From positions 1 to 64,000 of the forward strand of contig DATJPT010000001.1 of the NCBI GenBank assembly GCA_035506275.1: a DNA stretch of 64,000 nucleotides. Direction: 5' to 3'. Position 1 is the stretch's first letter. The number at the start of each line of letters is the position of its first letter. Under the pieces are notes generated by a model that saw only the letters and a list, made by a program, of their open reading frames with translations, searched no databases and was not told the DNA's origin. This document shows, one piece after another, positions 53,243 to 62,603 of the stretch. Made by a program: the position numbers and the translations under genes. The stretch is from Bacteroidota bacterium. GTDB taxonomy: Bacteria > Bacteroidota > Ignavibacteria > UBA10030 > UBA8401.

Positions 53243-53965
53243 TCAATAGTTCCCGATCACCCACGTCGCCGCAGCAATGGCGGCGGTCTCTGTCCGCAGC
53301 CGGCGCTTGCCGAGCGAGACCTGGACGAAACCCGCATGTTCTGCCAAGTGAATCTCTTCCTCCGTAAAGCCTCCTTCGGGACCGATCACGATCAGGGCCG
53401 ACGTCGGCTTCGGCCTGTGGCGAAGAGCTTCCGTAATAAAGAGAACCTCGTCGGTCTGCTCGTACGGAATGATCTTCAGATCGAACACGCTTGCATGACG
53501 AAGGACGGATTCCATATCCGTGAGGGGGTACATTTGCGGAAGGTAACTGCGCCCCGATTGCTTCATGGCCGCCAGCGCGATCTTCTTCCACCGATCTTCC
53601 CTGGAAGAATGGGCGACGGTGCGCGAGGTCGAGACCGGAATGAACCTGCGGATGCCGAGTTCGGTCCCCTTTTCAACCAGCCATTCCATCCGCGAAGGAT
53701 TTTTAAGAACGGCAACGGCCAGCGTCACCTCGATTCCCGGTTCGTTGAGCCGTTCATGGACCGAGAGGATCTCGCACTCGATCGAAAGCTGATGAATGGA
53801 ACGAATGACAGCCTCATAGGCCCGGTCGACGCCGTCCACAACCCACAGCAATTCGCCCTCGGACTTTCTCAGCACTCTGACGATGTGCTTCGATTCTTCT
53901 CCTTCGATCGTGAGGTAGTGTTCCCCTATGTTTGCCGGCTCCGTATAAAAAAATTCTTTGGCCAC
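53243..53965 (-). CDS. rsmE: 16S rRNA (uracil-1498-N3)-methyltransferase
   Basis: 240 residues. An N-terminal PUA-like domain (1-70, HYLTIEGEESKHIVRVLRKS) leads into a SPOUT domain with LVEKGTELGIRRFIPVSTSR and the SAM knot LIVIGPEGGFTEEEIHLAE. It methylates N3 of U1498 in the 30S decoding centre. The start is GTG at 53965. A 505-codon open frame on the opposite strand is a shadow. Confidence 0.95.
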   Translation of the reverse strand: MAKEFFYTEPANIGEHYLTIEGEESKHIVRVLRKSEGELLWVVDGVDRAYEAVIRSIHQLSIECEILSVHERLNEPGIEVTLAVAVLKNPSRMEWLVEKGTELGIRRFIPVSTSRTVAHSSREDRWKKIALAAMKQSGRSYLPQMYPLTDMESVLRHASVFDLKIIPYEQTDEVLFITEALRHRPKPTSALIVIGPEGGFTEEEIHLAEHAGFVQVSLGKRRLRTETAAIAAATWVIGNY

Positions 53966-54022
53966 GACGAGCTGTCCCTTTTTAGTGCGACAATAGTTTC
54001 AATAACGAGTATTCCGGCTGTT

Positions 54023-55357
54023 TCACAAAGAGGCGCCGAGATCGAGAATGACTTGTCCGTTGTGAAAACCCGGACCGCCGAAGGCGTATTCGACGCGCCC
54101 GACAAAACTGTACGAGAAGAGCAAATTCAATCCCGCGCCGAAGCCCGAGAGGAAATTGTCCACCGCCACCGGTTGATTCCTGTACCACACCGTTCCTGCA
54201 TCTCCGAAGATTGTGAAGTAAAGAGCATACCGAATATCCCGGAACTGCTCGATCGGAATTTCGTCCACGCGCAGATAGGCGGGAGAAACAACCGGGATAC
54301 GGAGTTCCGCCTTCGCGCCCAGAATGTCGTCTCCTTCAACAATCGTCTGAAATCTTCCGCGGATCCTCTCGCCGTACCCGAAAAACACATGTCCGTAATT
54401 CGGGTCGTCCCCTCCCTGCACCATGCTGCCGAAAAGGCGGAAGGCGAACGACGAATTATAATAGACCGGTATGTACCGCCGAACATCAGCGGTGTATCGC
54501 TGGTAGTCGACGTATTGATTGCCGACGCCGTATTTCGAAATATCGAATGTCGCCAGGGTGCCGAGCCGCGAGTACTCGCCCAGGTCCCGGGTATCGTAAA
54601 CGTAGTCGGCATGCAAGGAAAAAAAATTGTCCGTGCCTGTTGGAGAGAGTGTCCGCCCGGCCCGATTGTCGGAGACGCTCAGGTTGGTATATTCGATCGT
54701 GATCGTAGCCGTTGTATAAAGTGAAAATCGCTTGCCGAACGCCACCTGTCCGTCGATCAATTTTTCATCGAAGTTCGGCCCCGAATCGAGAGACACGAGG
54801 CTGAGGTTCTTTTGGATCGAGTACGAGGCCTTGGTCGAGAGGTAGAGATTATCGTCGGGGTCGAATGAGTGGTCGACATACTGCAGGGAAACATACGGGT
54901 CGTAGCCGAGCGCAAACTGGGTATTCACAAGCTCGTTCCGCCCGCGGAAATTCGTATGGACGACCCCCGCGCCGTAGTAAAAATGCGTCCACTCATGATC
55001 CTTGAACCCGGCGATCGGAAACGGATAAAAATACCATCGTTCGCTGACGTACACGATCAGCGTTGCCGTCGTGGAATCCGGGACGACGTGAATGTCGACT
55101 TTATTGAAGAGTTCGAGGCTGTAGATGCGGTTGATGTCGTAGGCCACCGCTTCGTGCGTCACGAGGGAACCGACCTTGAGGGACATTTCGCGCTCGATGA
55201 TGAAATCCTTCGTGAGTTCGTTCCCTCCGATGACCACGCTCGAGACGCGAAGAGCCGAATCGGGAAAATCTTCCTGCGCCGTTAGCGTCGAATCCTGCGC
55301 GAGGCCGATGAACGGTAACCAGGCAATGACGGTAAGAAGCAAAACGGGGAATTTCAT
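54023..55357 (-). CDS. BamA/TamA-family surface antigen with one POTRA domain
   Basis: 444 residues. A signal peptide (about 1-20, LLLTVIAWLPFIGLAQ) comes first, then one POTRA module (about 35-110, SSVVIGGNELTKDFIIEREM). The rest is a surface-antigen barrel with IRGRF, GAKAELRIPVVSPAY and FGAGLNLLFSYSFVGRVEYA. It lies in the outer membrane. A single POTRA means it is not the core BamA, which has five; it may help insert or export specific proteins. The IRGRF motif matches the conserved RGF tip of this superfamily. Confidence 0.88.
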   Translation of the reverse strand: MKFPVLLLTVIAWLPFIGLAQDSTLTAQEDFPDSALRVSSVVIGGNELTKDFIIEREMSLKVGSLVTHEAVAYDINRIYSLELFNKVDIHVVPDSTTATLIVYVSERWYFYPFPIAGFKDHEWTHFYYGAGVVHTNFRGRNELVNTQFALGYDPYVSLQYVDHSFDPDDNLYLSTKASYSIQKNLSLVSLDSGPNFDEKLIDGQVAFGKRFSLYTTATITIEYTNLSVSDNRAGRTLSPTGTDNFFSLHADYVYDTRDLGEYSRLGTLATFDISKYGVGNQYVDYQRYTADVRRYIPVYYNSSFAFRLFGSMVQGGDDPNYGHVFFGYGERIRGRFQTIVEGDDILGAKAELRIPVVSPAYLRVDEIPIEQFRDIRYALYFTIFGDAGTVWYRNQPVAVDNFLSGFGAGLNLLFSYSFVGRVEYAFGGPGFHNGQVILDLGASL

Positions 55358-55379
55358 TCAGGTACCGGCGATAAAAAAA

Positions 55380-55410
55380 TAGACTTGAAACAGCGGCGTT
55401 CTCAAGTCTA
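55380..55410 (-). terminator. Intrinsic terminator after the CoA-binding gene
   Basis: On the minus strand TAGACTTGA pairs with TCAAGTCTA (9 base pairs, 13-base loop) and is followed by seven T (55373-55379 as A on the plus strand). It ends the gcvP-CoA-binding unit. Confidence 0.9.
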
Positions 55411-55432
55411 CTTTCAACATACGACAAAAAAA

Positions 55433-55840
55433 TCAGCGCATCAAGGCGCGATATTCGATCGCGATGCAGCGGTCCATGATCACCGTGATCCCCGCCGATT
55501 CCGCCTTCGCTGCCGCCCGTTCGTTAACGACGCCAAGCTGCATCCACACGCATTTTGCGCCGACAAGAATCGCCTCGTCAACAACCAGCTCGACCTCGCT
55601 GGAAGCGCGAAAGATATCGACGATGTCGATCTTCTCCGGCAGCGCCGTGAGGTCCGGGTAACATTTCATGCCGAGCACCTCTTGGTACTTCGGGTTCACC
55701 GGATAGACGGTGTAATGCTTCTCCGAGAGAAACTGCGCGATCGACCCGCTGTCGCGCCACGGTTTCGGGGAGGCGCCGACGACGGCGATGGTCTTTGCCG
55801 ATGTCAAGATCGATTTGATCCCTGTGTCATCCGTGATCAT
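55433..55840 (-). CDS. CoA-binding domain protein (YccU-like)
   Basis: 135 residues from the ATG at 55840, which overlaps the gcvP stop as ATGA; a longer frame to 55885 lies inside gcvP. A single Rossmann-type CoA-binding domain has VVGASPKPWRDSGSIAQFL and PVNPKYQEVLGMKCYPDL, with WMQLGVVNERAAAKAESAG near the end. It resembles the N-terminal part of succinyl-CoA synthetase alpha but lacks catalytic parts. The role is not established; it is translationally coupled to gcvP. Confidence 0.9.
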   Translation of the reverse strand: MITDDTGIKSILTSAKTIAVVGASPKPWRDSGSIAQFLSEKHYTVYPVNPKYQEVLGMKCYPDLTALPEKIDIVDIFRASSEVELVVDEAILVGAKCVWMQLGVVNERAAAKAESAGITVIMDRCIAIEYRALMR

Positions 55841-58740
55841 TGCGCCTGCTCTTCTGCGTACGATTCGATCGGCGGACAAGTGCAAACGATATTCTTGTCG
55901 CCGTAGGTGTTGTTAATTCTCCCGACGCTCGGCCAGAACTTATGGTGACGGAGTTCTGCGGCAGGATAGACTGCCTTCTCACGTGAGTATGGATGACGCC
56001 ACTCGGTCTTCGTGGCCTCCAGCGCCGTGTGCGGAGCGTTCTTCAGGACATTGTCTCCCTGGTCCGCGGTGCCGGCGGCGACCTCCTCGATCTCCTTCTT
56101 GATGGCGATAAGCGCATCGGCAAACCTGTCAAGCTCCGCCTTCGACTCGCTCTCGGTCGGTTCGACCATCAGCGTATCGTGGACGGGAAAGGAAACGGTC
56201 GGAGCGTGGAAGCCGTAATCCATCAGCCTCTTTGAAATATCTTCCACGTCGATGCGGCATTTCTCCTTGAACTCTTTCATGTCGATGATGAACTCGTGAG
56301 CGACTCTCCCGCGGCTCCCCTGGTAGAGAATGCGGAAGTGCGGCTCAAGCTTGGCTTTCAGATAATTTGCGTTGAGGATCGCGTACCGTGTTGCTTCCCG
56401 TACTCCTTCGGCTCCGAGCATTTTGATATAGGCGTACGAAATGAGCAGGATGCTTGCACTCGACCATGGCGCCGACGACACTGCATGAAGCGCTTTCTCT
56501 CCGCCAGTCCTTACCACGGGATGCCCCGGCAGGAACGGAGCGAGATGCTTTGCAACGCAAATCGGTCCCATTCCCGGCCCGCCGCCGCCGTGCGGAATGC
56601 TGAAGGTCTTATGGAGGTTGATGTGGCACACGTCCGCTCCGATCGCCGCCGGACTCGTCACGCCGACTTGTGCATTGAGGTTAGCGCCGTCCATGTACAC
56701 CTGACCGCCGTTCTCATGGACGATGCTGCAAATTTCCTTCACCCGTTCCTCAAAGACACCATGCGTTGACGGATAGGTCAGCATCAGCGCGGCAAGCGTC
56801 TCTTTGTATTGGACTGCCTTGGCGCGCAGGTCGGCGACTTCAACGTTCCCGGCATCATCGCATCCTACAACAACGACTTTCAGTCCCGCCATAGCGGCGC
56901 TGGCAGGATTCGTGCCGTGGGCCGACGAGGGAATCAGTGCGATGTTCCTGCCTCCTTCTCCCCGCTCGGCATGGTATGCACGAATGACGAGGAGCCCGGT
57001 AAACTCTCCCTGCGCTCCGGAATTCGGCTGGAGCGAAGCCGACGACAATCCCGTGATCGTGCACAGGGCCGATTCAAGTTCTTTGAAAATCTGCTGATAT
57101 CCCTCCGCTTGATTGAGCGGGGCAAACGGATGAAGCCCTGCGAACTCCGGCCAGCTCACCGGCATGAGCTCCGTCGCCGCGTTGAGTTTCATCGTGCACG
57201 AGCCGAGGGGAATCATCGAATGTGTAAGCGAGAGATCCTTGTTCTCGAGACCCTTGATGTACCGCATCATCTCCGACTCGGAGTGGTGCATTGAAAAAAT
57301 CGGATGCAGGAGATACGGAGTTGTCCGGGCAAAAGGTTCAGGATACTCGATTTCCAGTGAAGAATACTTTTTGCCGATATCGCCATGCGAATGAGGCGCA
57401 TGATTGGCGTGGGCAAACAGTTCTTTTACCGCCGCAACGTCTTCGAGCAGTGTGGTCTCGTCCAACGAGATGCCGATATGCGTTGCATCGATGCGGCGGA
57501 AATTGTAACCGGCGGCGACTCCCGCGCTCATGATCGCGTCGGTGTGTTTCCCCGCCCCGATCGCCAGCGTGTCAAACCAGACGCGGTTCAGCTGCCTGTA
57601 GCCGAGGTCCGTCAATTCTTTGTTCAGGATCTCCGAGAGAAGGTGGATCCGGGACGCGATATTCCTTATGCCCCCCGGACCGTGATAGGCCGCATACATC
57701 CCAGCCATGATCGCAAGAAGCGCCTGGGCGGTGCAAATATTCGACGTCGCCTTTTCACGGCGAATATGCTGCTCGCGGGTTTGCAGCGTCATGCGGTATG
57801 CTTTATTGCTCTGCGCATCGACGGAAACCCCGATGATCCTACCGGGCATATGGCGAATGAACTCGCTCTTCGTCGCAAAATACGCTGCGTGCGGCCCGCC
57901 ATAGCCCATGGGGACTCCGAACCGCTGGGTCGATCCGACGACGACATCGGCGCCAAATTCACCCGGCGGCGTCAGCAATGCCAGGCTCAGCAGATCGGCT
58001 GCAACAAGGGCTAAGCCCCCCTGTTCATGCACGCCGGCGATGAACTGCCGATAATCGACCACCGCCCCTTGCTCGTCAGGATATTGGACGATCGCGCCAA
58101 AATACGAACCGTCAAATTTCGTCTTCTCATGATCGCCAACGACAAGTTCGATACCGATACATCGCGCCCGGGTCTTAATGACATCGATAGTTTGGGCAAA
58201 ACATTTTTCCGAGACAAAAAAACGATTCCGCGGCACGCCGTTCAGGTTCTTATTGACGATGCCGTAGACCATCGCCATTGCTTCGGCCGCAGCCGTCCCC
58301 TCGTCGAGCAGGGAGGCGTTCGCCACCTGCATCCCCGTCATATCGATCACCATGGTCTGGAAATTGAGGAGGGCTTCCAATCTCCCCTGAGAAATCTCGG
58401 GCTGGTACGGCGTATACTGGGTGTACCAGCCGGGATTTTCAAAGATATTTCTTTGAATCACTGCCGGCGTTATGCAATTATAGTAGCCTTGCCCGAGCAT
58501 CGATTTAAGGACCTTGTTCCTGGCGGCGGTCTTCCTCATTTCCCCGATGAAAGCATATTCGCTGACAGGCGGGGGAAGGTTCAGCGGCTCCTGCATTTTT
58601 ATGCTGGAAGGAATCGTTTCATCGACCAGCGTATCGAGGGAATCGGTCCCGATCGTTTGAAGCATCGCTCCGAGGTCTTCGCTCGCGGGGCCGAGATGGC
58701 GGGATTGGAATTTATCTTCTTGCAAGATCGGATTGTTCAT
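55837..58740 (-). CDS. gcvP: Glycine dehydrogenase (decarboxylating), P-protein
   Basis: 967 residues, the fused single-chain P-protein of the glycine cleavage system. It decarboxylates glycine with PLP and passes the aminomethyl group to H-protein. The N-half carries FQSRHLGPASEDLGAML, and the C-half has the PLP lysine in INLHKTFSIPHGGGGPGMGP. Both halves share the same fold, the first being inactive. H- and T-protein genes are not in the window. It precedes the CoA-binding gene in one unit. Confidence 0.97.
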   Translation of the reverse strand: MNNPILQEDKFQSRHLGPASEDLGAMLQTIGTDSLDTLVDETIPSSIKMQEPLNLPPPVSEYAFIGEMRKTAARNKVLKSMLGQGYYNCITPAVIQRNIFENPGWYTQYTPYQPEISQGRLEALLNFQTMVIDMTGMQVANASLLDEGTAAAEAMAMVYGIVNKNLNGVPRNRFFVSEKCFAQTIDVIKTRARCIGIELVVGDHEKTKFDGSYFGAIVQYPDEQGAVVDYRQFIAGVHEQGGLALVAADLLSLALLTPPGEFGADVVVGSTQRFGVPMGYGGPHAAYFATKSEFIRHMPGRIIGVSVDAQSNKAYRMTLQTREQHIRREKATSNICTAQALLAIMAGMYAAYHGPGGIRNIASRIHLLSEILNKELTDLGYRQLNRVWFDTLAIGAGKHTDAIMSAGVAAGYNFRRIDATHIGISLDETTLLEDVAAVKELFAHANHAPHSHGDIGKKYSSLEIEYPEPFARTTPYLLHPIFSMHHSESEMMRYIKGLENKDLSLTHSMIPLGSCTMKLNAATELMPVSWPEFAGLHPFAPLNQAEGYQQIFKELESALCTITGLSSASLQPNSGAQGEFTGLLVIRAYHAERGEGGRNIALIPSSAHGTNPASAAMAGLKVVVVGCDDAGNVEVADLRAKAVQYKETLAALMLTYPSTHGVFEERVKEICSIVHENGGQVYMDGANLNAQVGVTSPAAIGADVCHINLHKTFSIPHGGGGPGMGPICVAKHLAPFLPGHPVVRTGGEKALHAVSSAPWSSASILLISYAYIKMLGAEGVREATRYAILNANYLKAKLEPHFRILYQGSRGRVAHEFIIDMKEFKEKCRIDVEDISKRLMDYGFHAPTVSFPVHDTLMVEPTESESKAELDRFADALIAIKKEIEEVAAGTADQGDNVLKNAPHTALEATKTEWRHPYSREKAVYPAAELRHHKFWPSVGRINNTYGDKNIVCTCPPIESYAEEQAQ

Positions 58741-58770
58741 TTCAATACTGTTAAGATCATCGGTTGGTCT

Positions 58771-59574
58771 TCAGGAGGGTAAAGGCTCCTTCACCTCCGG
58801 GTGCTGCGCCAACAGCGAAAGCACATTGTGCGCCGCAGCTTGTTCAGCTTCTTTTTTATTTTTTCCCACCCCGACCCCCGTTTTCCCTTCACCGGCCGAA
58901 ACCTCAACGGTGAATGTCCGGTCATGGTCGGGCCCCTCTTCTTTTGTGATCGTGTAATGCGGAAGGGGGAGGCCGTTTGCCTGCGCGTATTCAAGCAGCG
59001 CGCTTTTATAGTTCTCGTTCGCTTCCTGGAGGCTCCCTTCGGCCAGCATCTTCTTCAACTGCCGCTCGACGAATCGTTTTGCTTCTTCTAGCCCGCCGTC
59101 AAGGTAGACGGCGCCGATCACCGCTTCGTACGCATCGGCAAGAATCGTCTCTGCCCCTTTTTCGACCGTCTGAGCTGCGCTGTTGCTGAGAAGGAGAAAA
59201 TCGCGCAGGTGAATTTCCTTTGCATAGTGCACCAGCGCTTTCCGGTTCACCAGCCTGGCCCTCATGATGGTCAGGTCCCCTTCTTCCGATTCGGGATAAA
59301 GCCGGAACAGGCGCTCGGCGACCACCATATTCAGTATTGAATCGCCGAGAAATTCGAGTCGTTCGTTCGAATGGATTTCCGACACTTCGGCAAACTGCAG
59401 GTACGACCTGTGGAGAACTGCCTGAAGAAAAATGCGCTTCGACCGGATGCGGTACTGGAGAGCGTGCTCGAATCGCTTGAAGTCAACCTTGGAATTGAGT
59501 TCGGAAAAAGAGTGCGCTGATGGTGAAGGCGCGGTGCGGAATAGATTTCGGACCCATTGACGTAAACTGCTCAC
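58771..59574 (-). CDS. rnc: Ribonuclease III
   Basis: 267 residues. It cleaves double-stranded RNA, including rRNA precursors. The RNase III domain (about 30-175) has the signature NERLEFLGDSILNMVVAE and LADAYEAVIGAVYLDGG. A dsRNA-binding domain (about 198-263) follows. About 30 extra N-terminal residues and a GTG start, preceded by AGAGGA, were chosen as no later start fits. It follows fabF by 16 bases, a conserved linkage (fab-acpP-rnc). Confidence 0.95.
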   Translation of the reverse strand: MSSLRQWVRNLFRTAPSPSAHSFSELNSKVDFKRFEHALQYRIRSKRIFLQAVLHRSYLQFAEVSEIHSNERLEFLGDSILNMVVAERLFRLYPESEEGDLTIMRARLVNRKALVHYAKEIHLRDFLLLSNSAAQTVEKGAETILADAYEAVIGAVYLDGGLEEAKRFVERQLKKMLAEGSLQEANENYKSALLEYAQANGLPLPHYTITKEEGPDHDRTFTVEVSAGEGKTGVGVGKNKKEAEQAAAHNVLSLLAQHPEVKEPLPS

Positions 59575-59590
59575 ACCGGTACTTGTCCTC

Positions 59591-60853
59591 TTAGTTCTCC
59601 TGATATTTTCTGAAGAGCAGCGTAGCGTTGTGACCGCCGAACCCGAACGTGTTGCAGAGTGCGATGTTCACTTCCTTCTCGATGGAAGCATTTGGGACGT
59701 AGAACAGATCGCAATCCGGATCGGGCGTCTCATAATTGATGGTGGGGTGGATCTTGTTCTCCACAATGGACATGACGGTGGCGATCGAGCCGACCGCCCC
59801 CGAAGCGCCGAGCAAGTGTCCGACCAGCGATTTGGTCGAATTCACGGCAAGCTTCTTCGCATGCTCGCCGAAGACCGTCTTCATCGCGGCGGTTTCGTTC
59901 TTGTCGTTCGCCGGCGTCGACGTGCCGTGGGCATTCACGTAATCAACGTCGTCCGGCGAAACTCCCGCATCCCGGATTGCGGCTTTCATCGAACGGACCG
60001 CCCCTTCGCCGCCGGGAGCAGGGTCGGTGATGTGATGAGCGTCTGCCGTAAACCCGACGCCTGAGATCTCGGCATAAATTTTCGCCCCGCGGCGTTTCGC
60101 ATGTTCAAGTTCTTCGAGGATGAGGACGCCTCCTCCTTCCCCCATGACGAACCCGTCGCGGTCCTTATCAAAGGGACGGCTGGCCTTCTGCGGCGCATCG
60201 TTGCGCGTGGAAAGGGCCCGCAAGGCGTTGAACCCGCCGATCCCCATCGGGCATATCCCCGCCTCCGAACCTCCGCTCAGCATCAGGTCAGCGTCGCCGC
60301 GCTGGATCAGAATAAAAGCATCACCGATCGCGTGGGAGGCCGTCGCGCACGCAGAGGTCGTCGCGTAGTTCGGTCCTTTGAGGCCGTACTTCATCGAAAT
60401 TCTTCCGGCGGCAATATCCGCGATCATCATCGGGATGAAGAACGGGCTGATACGGTGCGGTCCCTTGGTTTCGACGAGCGTTTCGTGCTGCCGCTGGAAG
60501 GTGAGCATCCCGCCGATGCCCGAACCGAAGATGATGCCGGCACGGTCGCCGGAAATTTTGGAAAAGTCGACCGCCGCGTCTTTCACCGCCTCGTCGGCTG
60601 CGGCAAAAGCGTACTGGGTGAACGGGTCGACGCGCTGCACCGTTTTCCGGTCCATATAATTCAGCGGGTCGAAGGCCTTCAGCTCCGCGGCAAACTTCGT
60701 GTCGTACTGCGTTGTATCGAAATAGGTGATCGGGGCTGCGCCGCTGATGCCGGCAAGGGCGTTCTTCCAGAAATCCGAGACCGTCAGGCCGATCGGCGTA
60801 ACGGCGCCCATTCCGGTGACGACAACACGACGCGCTTTCCCGTTAAACGACAT
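59591..60853 (-). CDS. fabF: 3-oxoacyl-[ACP] synthase II
   Basis: 420 residues. It condenses malonyl-ACP with acyl-ACP in fatty-acid elongation. The active-site Cys is in TTSACATASHAIGDAF; the two His are in NAHGTSTPANDKNE and STKSLVGHLLGASG, giving the C-H-H triad. An AAGGA site is 7 bases upstream. It is next to acpP, the usual pairing. Confidence 0.97.
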   Translation of the reverse strand: MSFNGKARRVVVTGMGAVTPIGLTVSDFWKNALAGISGAAPITYFDTTQYDTKFAAELKAFDPLNYMDRKTVQRVDPFTQYAFAAADEAVKDAAVDFSKISGDRAGIIFGSGIGGMLTFQRQHETLVETKGPHRISPFFIPMMIADIAAGRISMKYGLKGPNYATTSACATASHAIGDAFILIQRGDADLMLSGGSEAGICPMGIGGFNALRALSTRNDAPQKASRPFDKDRDGFVMGEGGGVLILEELEHAKRRGAKIYAEISGVGFTADAHHITDPAPGGEGAVRSMKAAIRDAGVSPDDVDYVNAHGTSTPANDKNETAAMKTVFGEHAKKLAVNSTKSLVGHLLGASGAVGSIATVMSIVENKIHPTINYETPDPDCDLFYVPNASIEKEVNIALCNTFGFGGHNATLLFRKYQEN

Positions 60854-60891
60854 AGCTTGTTCCTTTGCTGCTTGTCAATCCGTTGTAAGAA

Positions 60892-60920
60892 CGTGATGCC
60901 GGACATTCGCCGGCATCACG
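60892..60920 (-). terminator. Hairpin between acpP and fabF, possible attenuator
   Basis: CGTGATGCCGG and CCGGCATCACG form a perfect 11-base-pair stem with a 7-base loop. On the minus strand a short TTCTT follows, so it would be a weak terminator. Partial stopping would give more acpP than fabF transcript; this effect is inferred. Confidence 0.6.
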
Positions 60921-60953
60921 CTTGAACTTCATCGAGCATTCCCCGTATAGATG

Positions 60954-61190
60954 TCAGGAAACTTTTCCCGACAAGTATTTGATCGCATCTCCAACCGTCG
61001 CAATCTTCTCCGCATCCTCATCGGGAATTTGAAGGTTGAATGCTTTTTCAAATTCCATCACCAGCTCGACGGTGTCTAATGAATCAGCGCCGAGATCATT
61101 CGTAAACGATGCTTCCGGGGTAATCTGTGCCTCGTCAACGCCAAGTTTGTTCACAATGATCTCTTTTACTTTTGCGGATACATCAGCCAT
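60954..61190 (-). CDS. acpP: Acyl carrier protein
   Basis: 78 residues, acidic four-helix protein. The phosphopantetheine Ser is in [15 protein letters not shown]. It carries growing acyl chains for FabD, FabH, FabG and FabF, all encoded alongside. A strong AGAAGGAG site 7 bases before the ATG suits its high abundance. Confidence 0.98.
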   Translation of the reverse strand: MADVSAKVKEIIVNKLGVDEAQITPEASFTNDLGADSLDTVELVMEFEKAFNLQIPDEDAEKIATVGDAIKYLSGKVS

Positions 61191-61240
61191 ACGGGTATCT
61201 CCTTCTGTTAAGTGATTATACTGCTTTAGAACATTGACAA

Positions 61241-61984
61241 TTACATGACCATGCCGCCATCAACACAGAGGACCTGACCGGTGATATAGTCCGCGTCCGG
61301 TGATGCAAGGAAACGAACCACCCCAGCAACTTCTTCCGGTTTTGCGATCCGTTTTAACGGAATCATGGCTAAGATAGCTTCTTTTTGTTTCTCATTCAAC
61401 TTCCCGGTCATATCCGTTTCGATGAATCCGGGAGCGACCACATTCGCCTGAATATTGCGGGATGCAAGCTCTTTTGCGATGGATTTGGTGAACCCGATAA
61501 CCCCCGCTTTCGACGATGCATAATTGGCCTGCCCGGCGTTGCCGGTGATGCCGACAATGGAGGAGATGTTAATGATCTTTCCCGCCTGTTGGCTCATCAT
61601 TTGGCGGCACGCCGCCTTTGTGAAGCTGAAAACGCTTTTCAGATTGGTCGTGATCACCGCATCCCAGTCACTCTCCGACATCCGCATCAGCAATCCGTCC
61701 TTCGTAATGCCGGCGTTGTTGACGAGAATATCGATCCTTCCGAATTCCTGGATCACCTTCTGTACGATCTCATTCGCCTGGTTAAAATCAGAGGCGTCCG
61801 ATTGATAGCCGACCGCCCGTTTTCCCTTCGCCTGGAGATCGGCCGCAATGGCATCGGCCGATTCTTTTGAGCTGCGGTAGGTGAACGCAACGTTCGCTCC
61901 GGCTTCGGCAAGAGCAACGACGATCGCTTTGCCGATCCCCCTTGTCCCTCCCGTCACGAGCGCGATCTTATTCTGTAATTGCAT
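61241..61984 (-). CDS. fabG: 3-oxoacyl-[ACP] reductase
   Basis: 247 residues, a classical short-chain dehydrogenase using NADPH. Motifs: [12 protein letters not shown] for the cofactor, NNAGIT, and the catalytic YASSKAG with Ser in INISSIVG. The C-terminus [15 protein letters not shown] is typical of FabG. Located in the fab cluster upstream of acpP. Confidence 0.96.
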   Translation of the reverse strand: MQLQNKIALVTGGTRGIGKAIVVALAEAGANVAFTYRSSKESADAIAADLQAKGKRAVGYQSDASDFNQANEIVQKVIQEFGRIDILVNNAGITKDGLLMRMSESDWDAVITTNLKSVFSFTKAACRQMMSQQAGKIINISSIVGITGNAGQANYASSKAGVIGFTKSIAKELASRNIQANVVAPGFIETDMTGKLNEKQKEAILAMIPLKRIAKPEEVAGVVRFLASPDADYITGQVLCVDGGMVM

Positions 61985-62007
61985 GATGGTCGTTTGAGTT
62001 CAGTTGG

Positions 62008-62583
62008 TCATTGTTGTTGAGCGGCACCATACGCTTTTTGTAGTGCCGTCAGTTCTGTATAGCCGTCCTTTCCAAGGACAAACTCCAGTTCTTCCCTGCA
62101 CGCTTCGACCAGGGTCGTTTCCCGGTTGTCGATGAACGAACAGCATGTTGTCTTTTCGTGCAAAAAATCGTCGAACGTCACTACTCCGTCATCGACGGAG
62201 ATCGGGAACGCCACACAGTAAAACGGCTTCAGGGCCCATCGGCCAAGCTTCTCCTCCGTCCCGGCTATTTGCAGACTGCACATTCCTCTTTTATTGAGGA
62301 AGACGCATTTATCATTCACCACTTCGGTTCCCAAAGTTTTGCCGGAGGGAAAATCTCCGTCATCCAGCACCTCGTTGTCGAACCACCGGGAGTCGTCGGT
62401 CGTTTGCGTCTCGTCCATGTATTTCTTGACCGTCTCTTTATGGGAAAGGATCAATTCTTTCTCCTTGAGGTCGATGTACACTCCTGCTTCGCAGCAGGTC
62501 GATTCGCACGCAAACGGTCCGCACCCTTTTGAAAATCCCTTTTCAAAAAGGATCGGGTCGACCTCGTACTTCCCAACGCGCAT
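62008..62583 (-). CDS. DUF3109 family protein
   Basis: 191 residues from the ATG at 62583, which has GGAG 5 bases upstream; an ATG at 62604 overlapping the fabD stop is an alternative. Cysteines in GCGPFACESTCCEAGVYID, DKCVFLNKRGMCSLQ, FYCVAFP and TTCCSF form a metal-binding pattern typical of DUF3109 (YkgJ-like Cys-rich proteins). Known from Bacteroidetes and Chlorobi. It sits between fabD and fabG. Function unknown. Confidence 0.88.
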   Translation of the reverse strand: MRVGKYEVDPILFEKGFSKGCGPFACESTCCEAGVYIDLKEKELILSHKETVKKYMDETQTTDDSRWFDNEVLDDGDFPSGKTLGTEVVNDKCVFLNKRGMCSLQIAGTEEKLGRWALKPFYCVAFPISVDDGVVTFDDFLHEKTTCCSFIDNRETTLVEACREELEFVLGKDGYTELTALQKAYGAAQQQ

Positions 62584-62603
62584 CGCCTCTCCGTTCCGTC
62601 CCA

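Noticed and set aside
53207-54724. A 505-codon open frame on the plus strand
   Set aside because: It lies antisense to rsmE and the BamA-like gene, both with clear motifs; its protein is rich in Arg/His/Pro and has no recognisable domain.
60101-60925. A 274-codon open frame on the plus strand
   Set aside because: Antisense to fabF; low-complexity Arg/Asp-rich translation.
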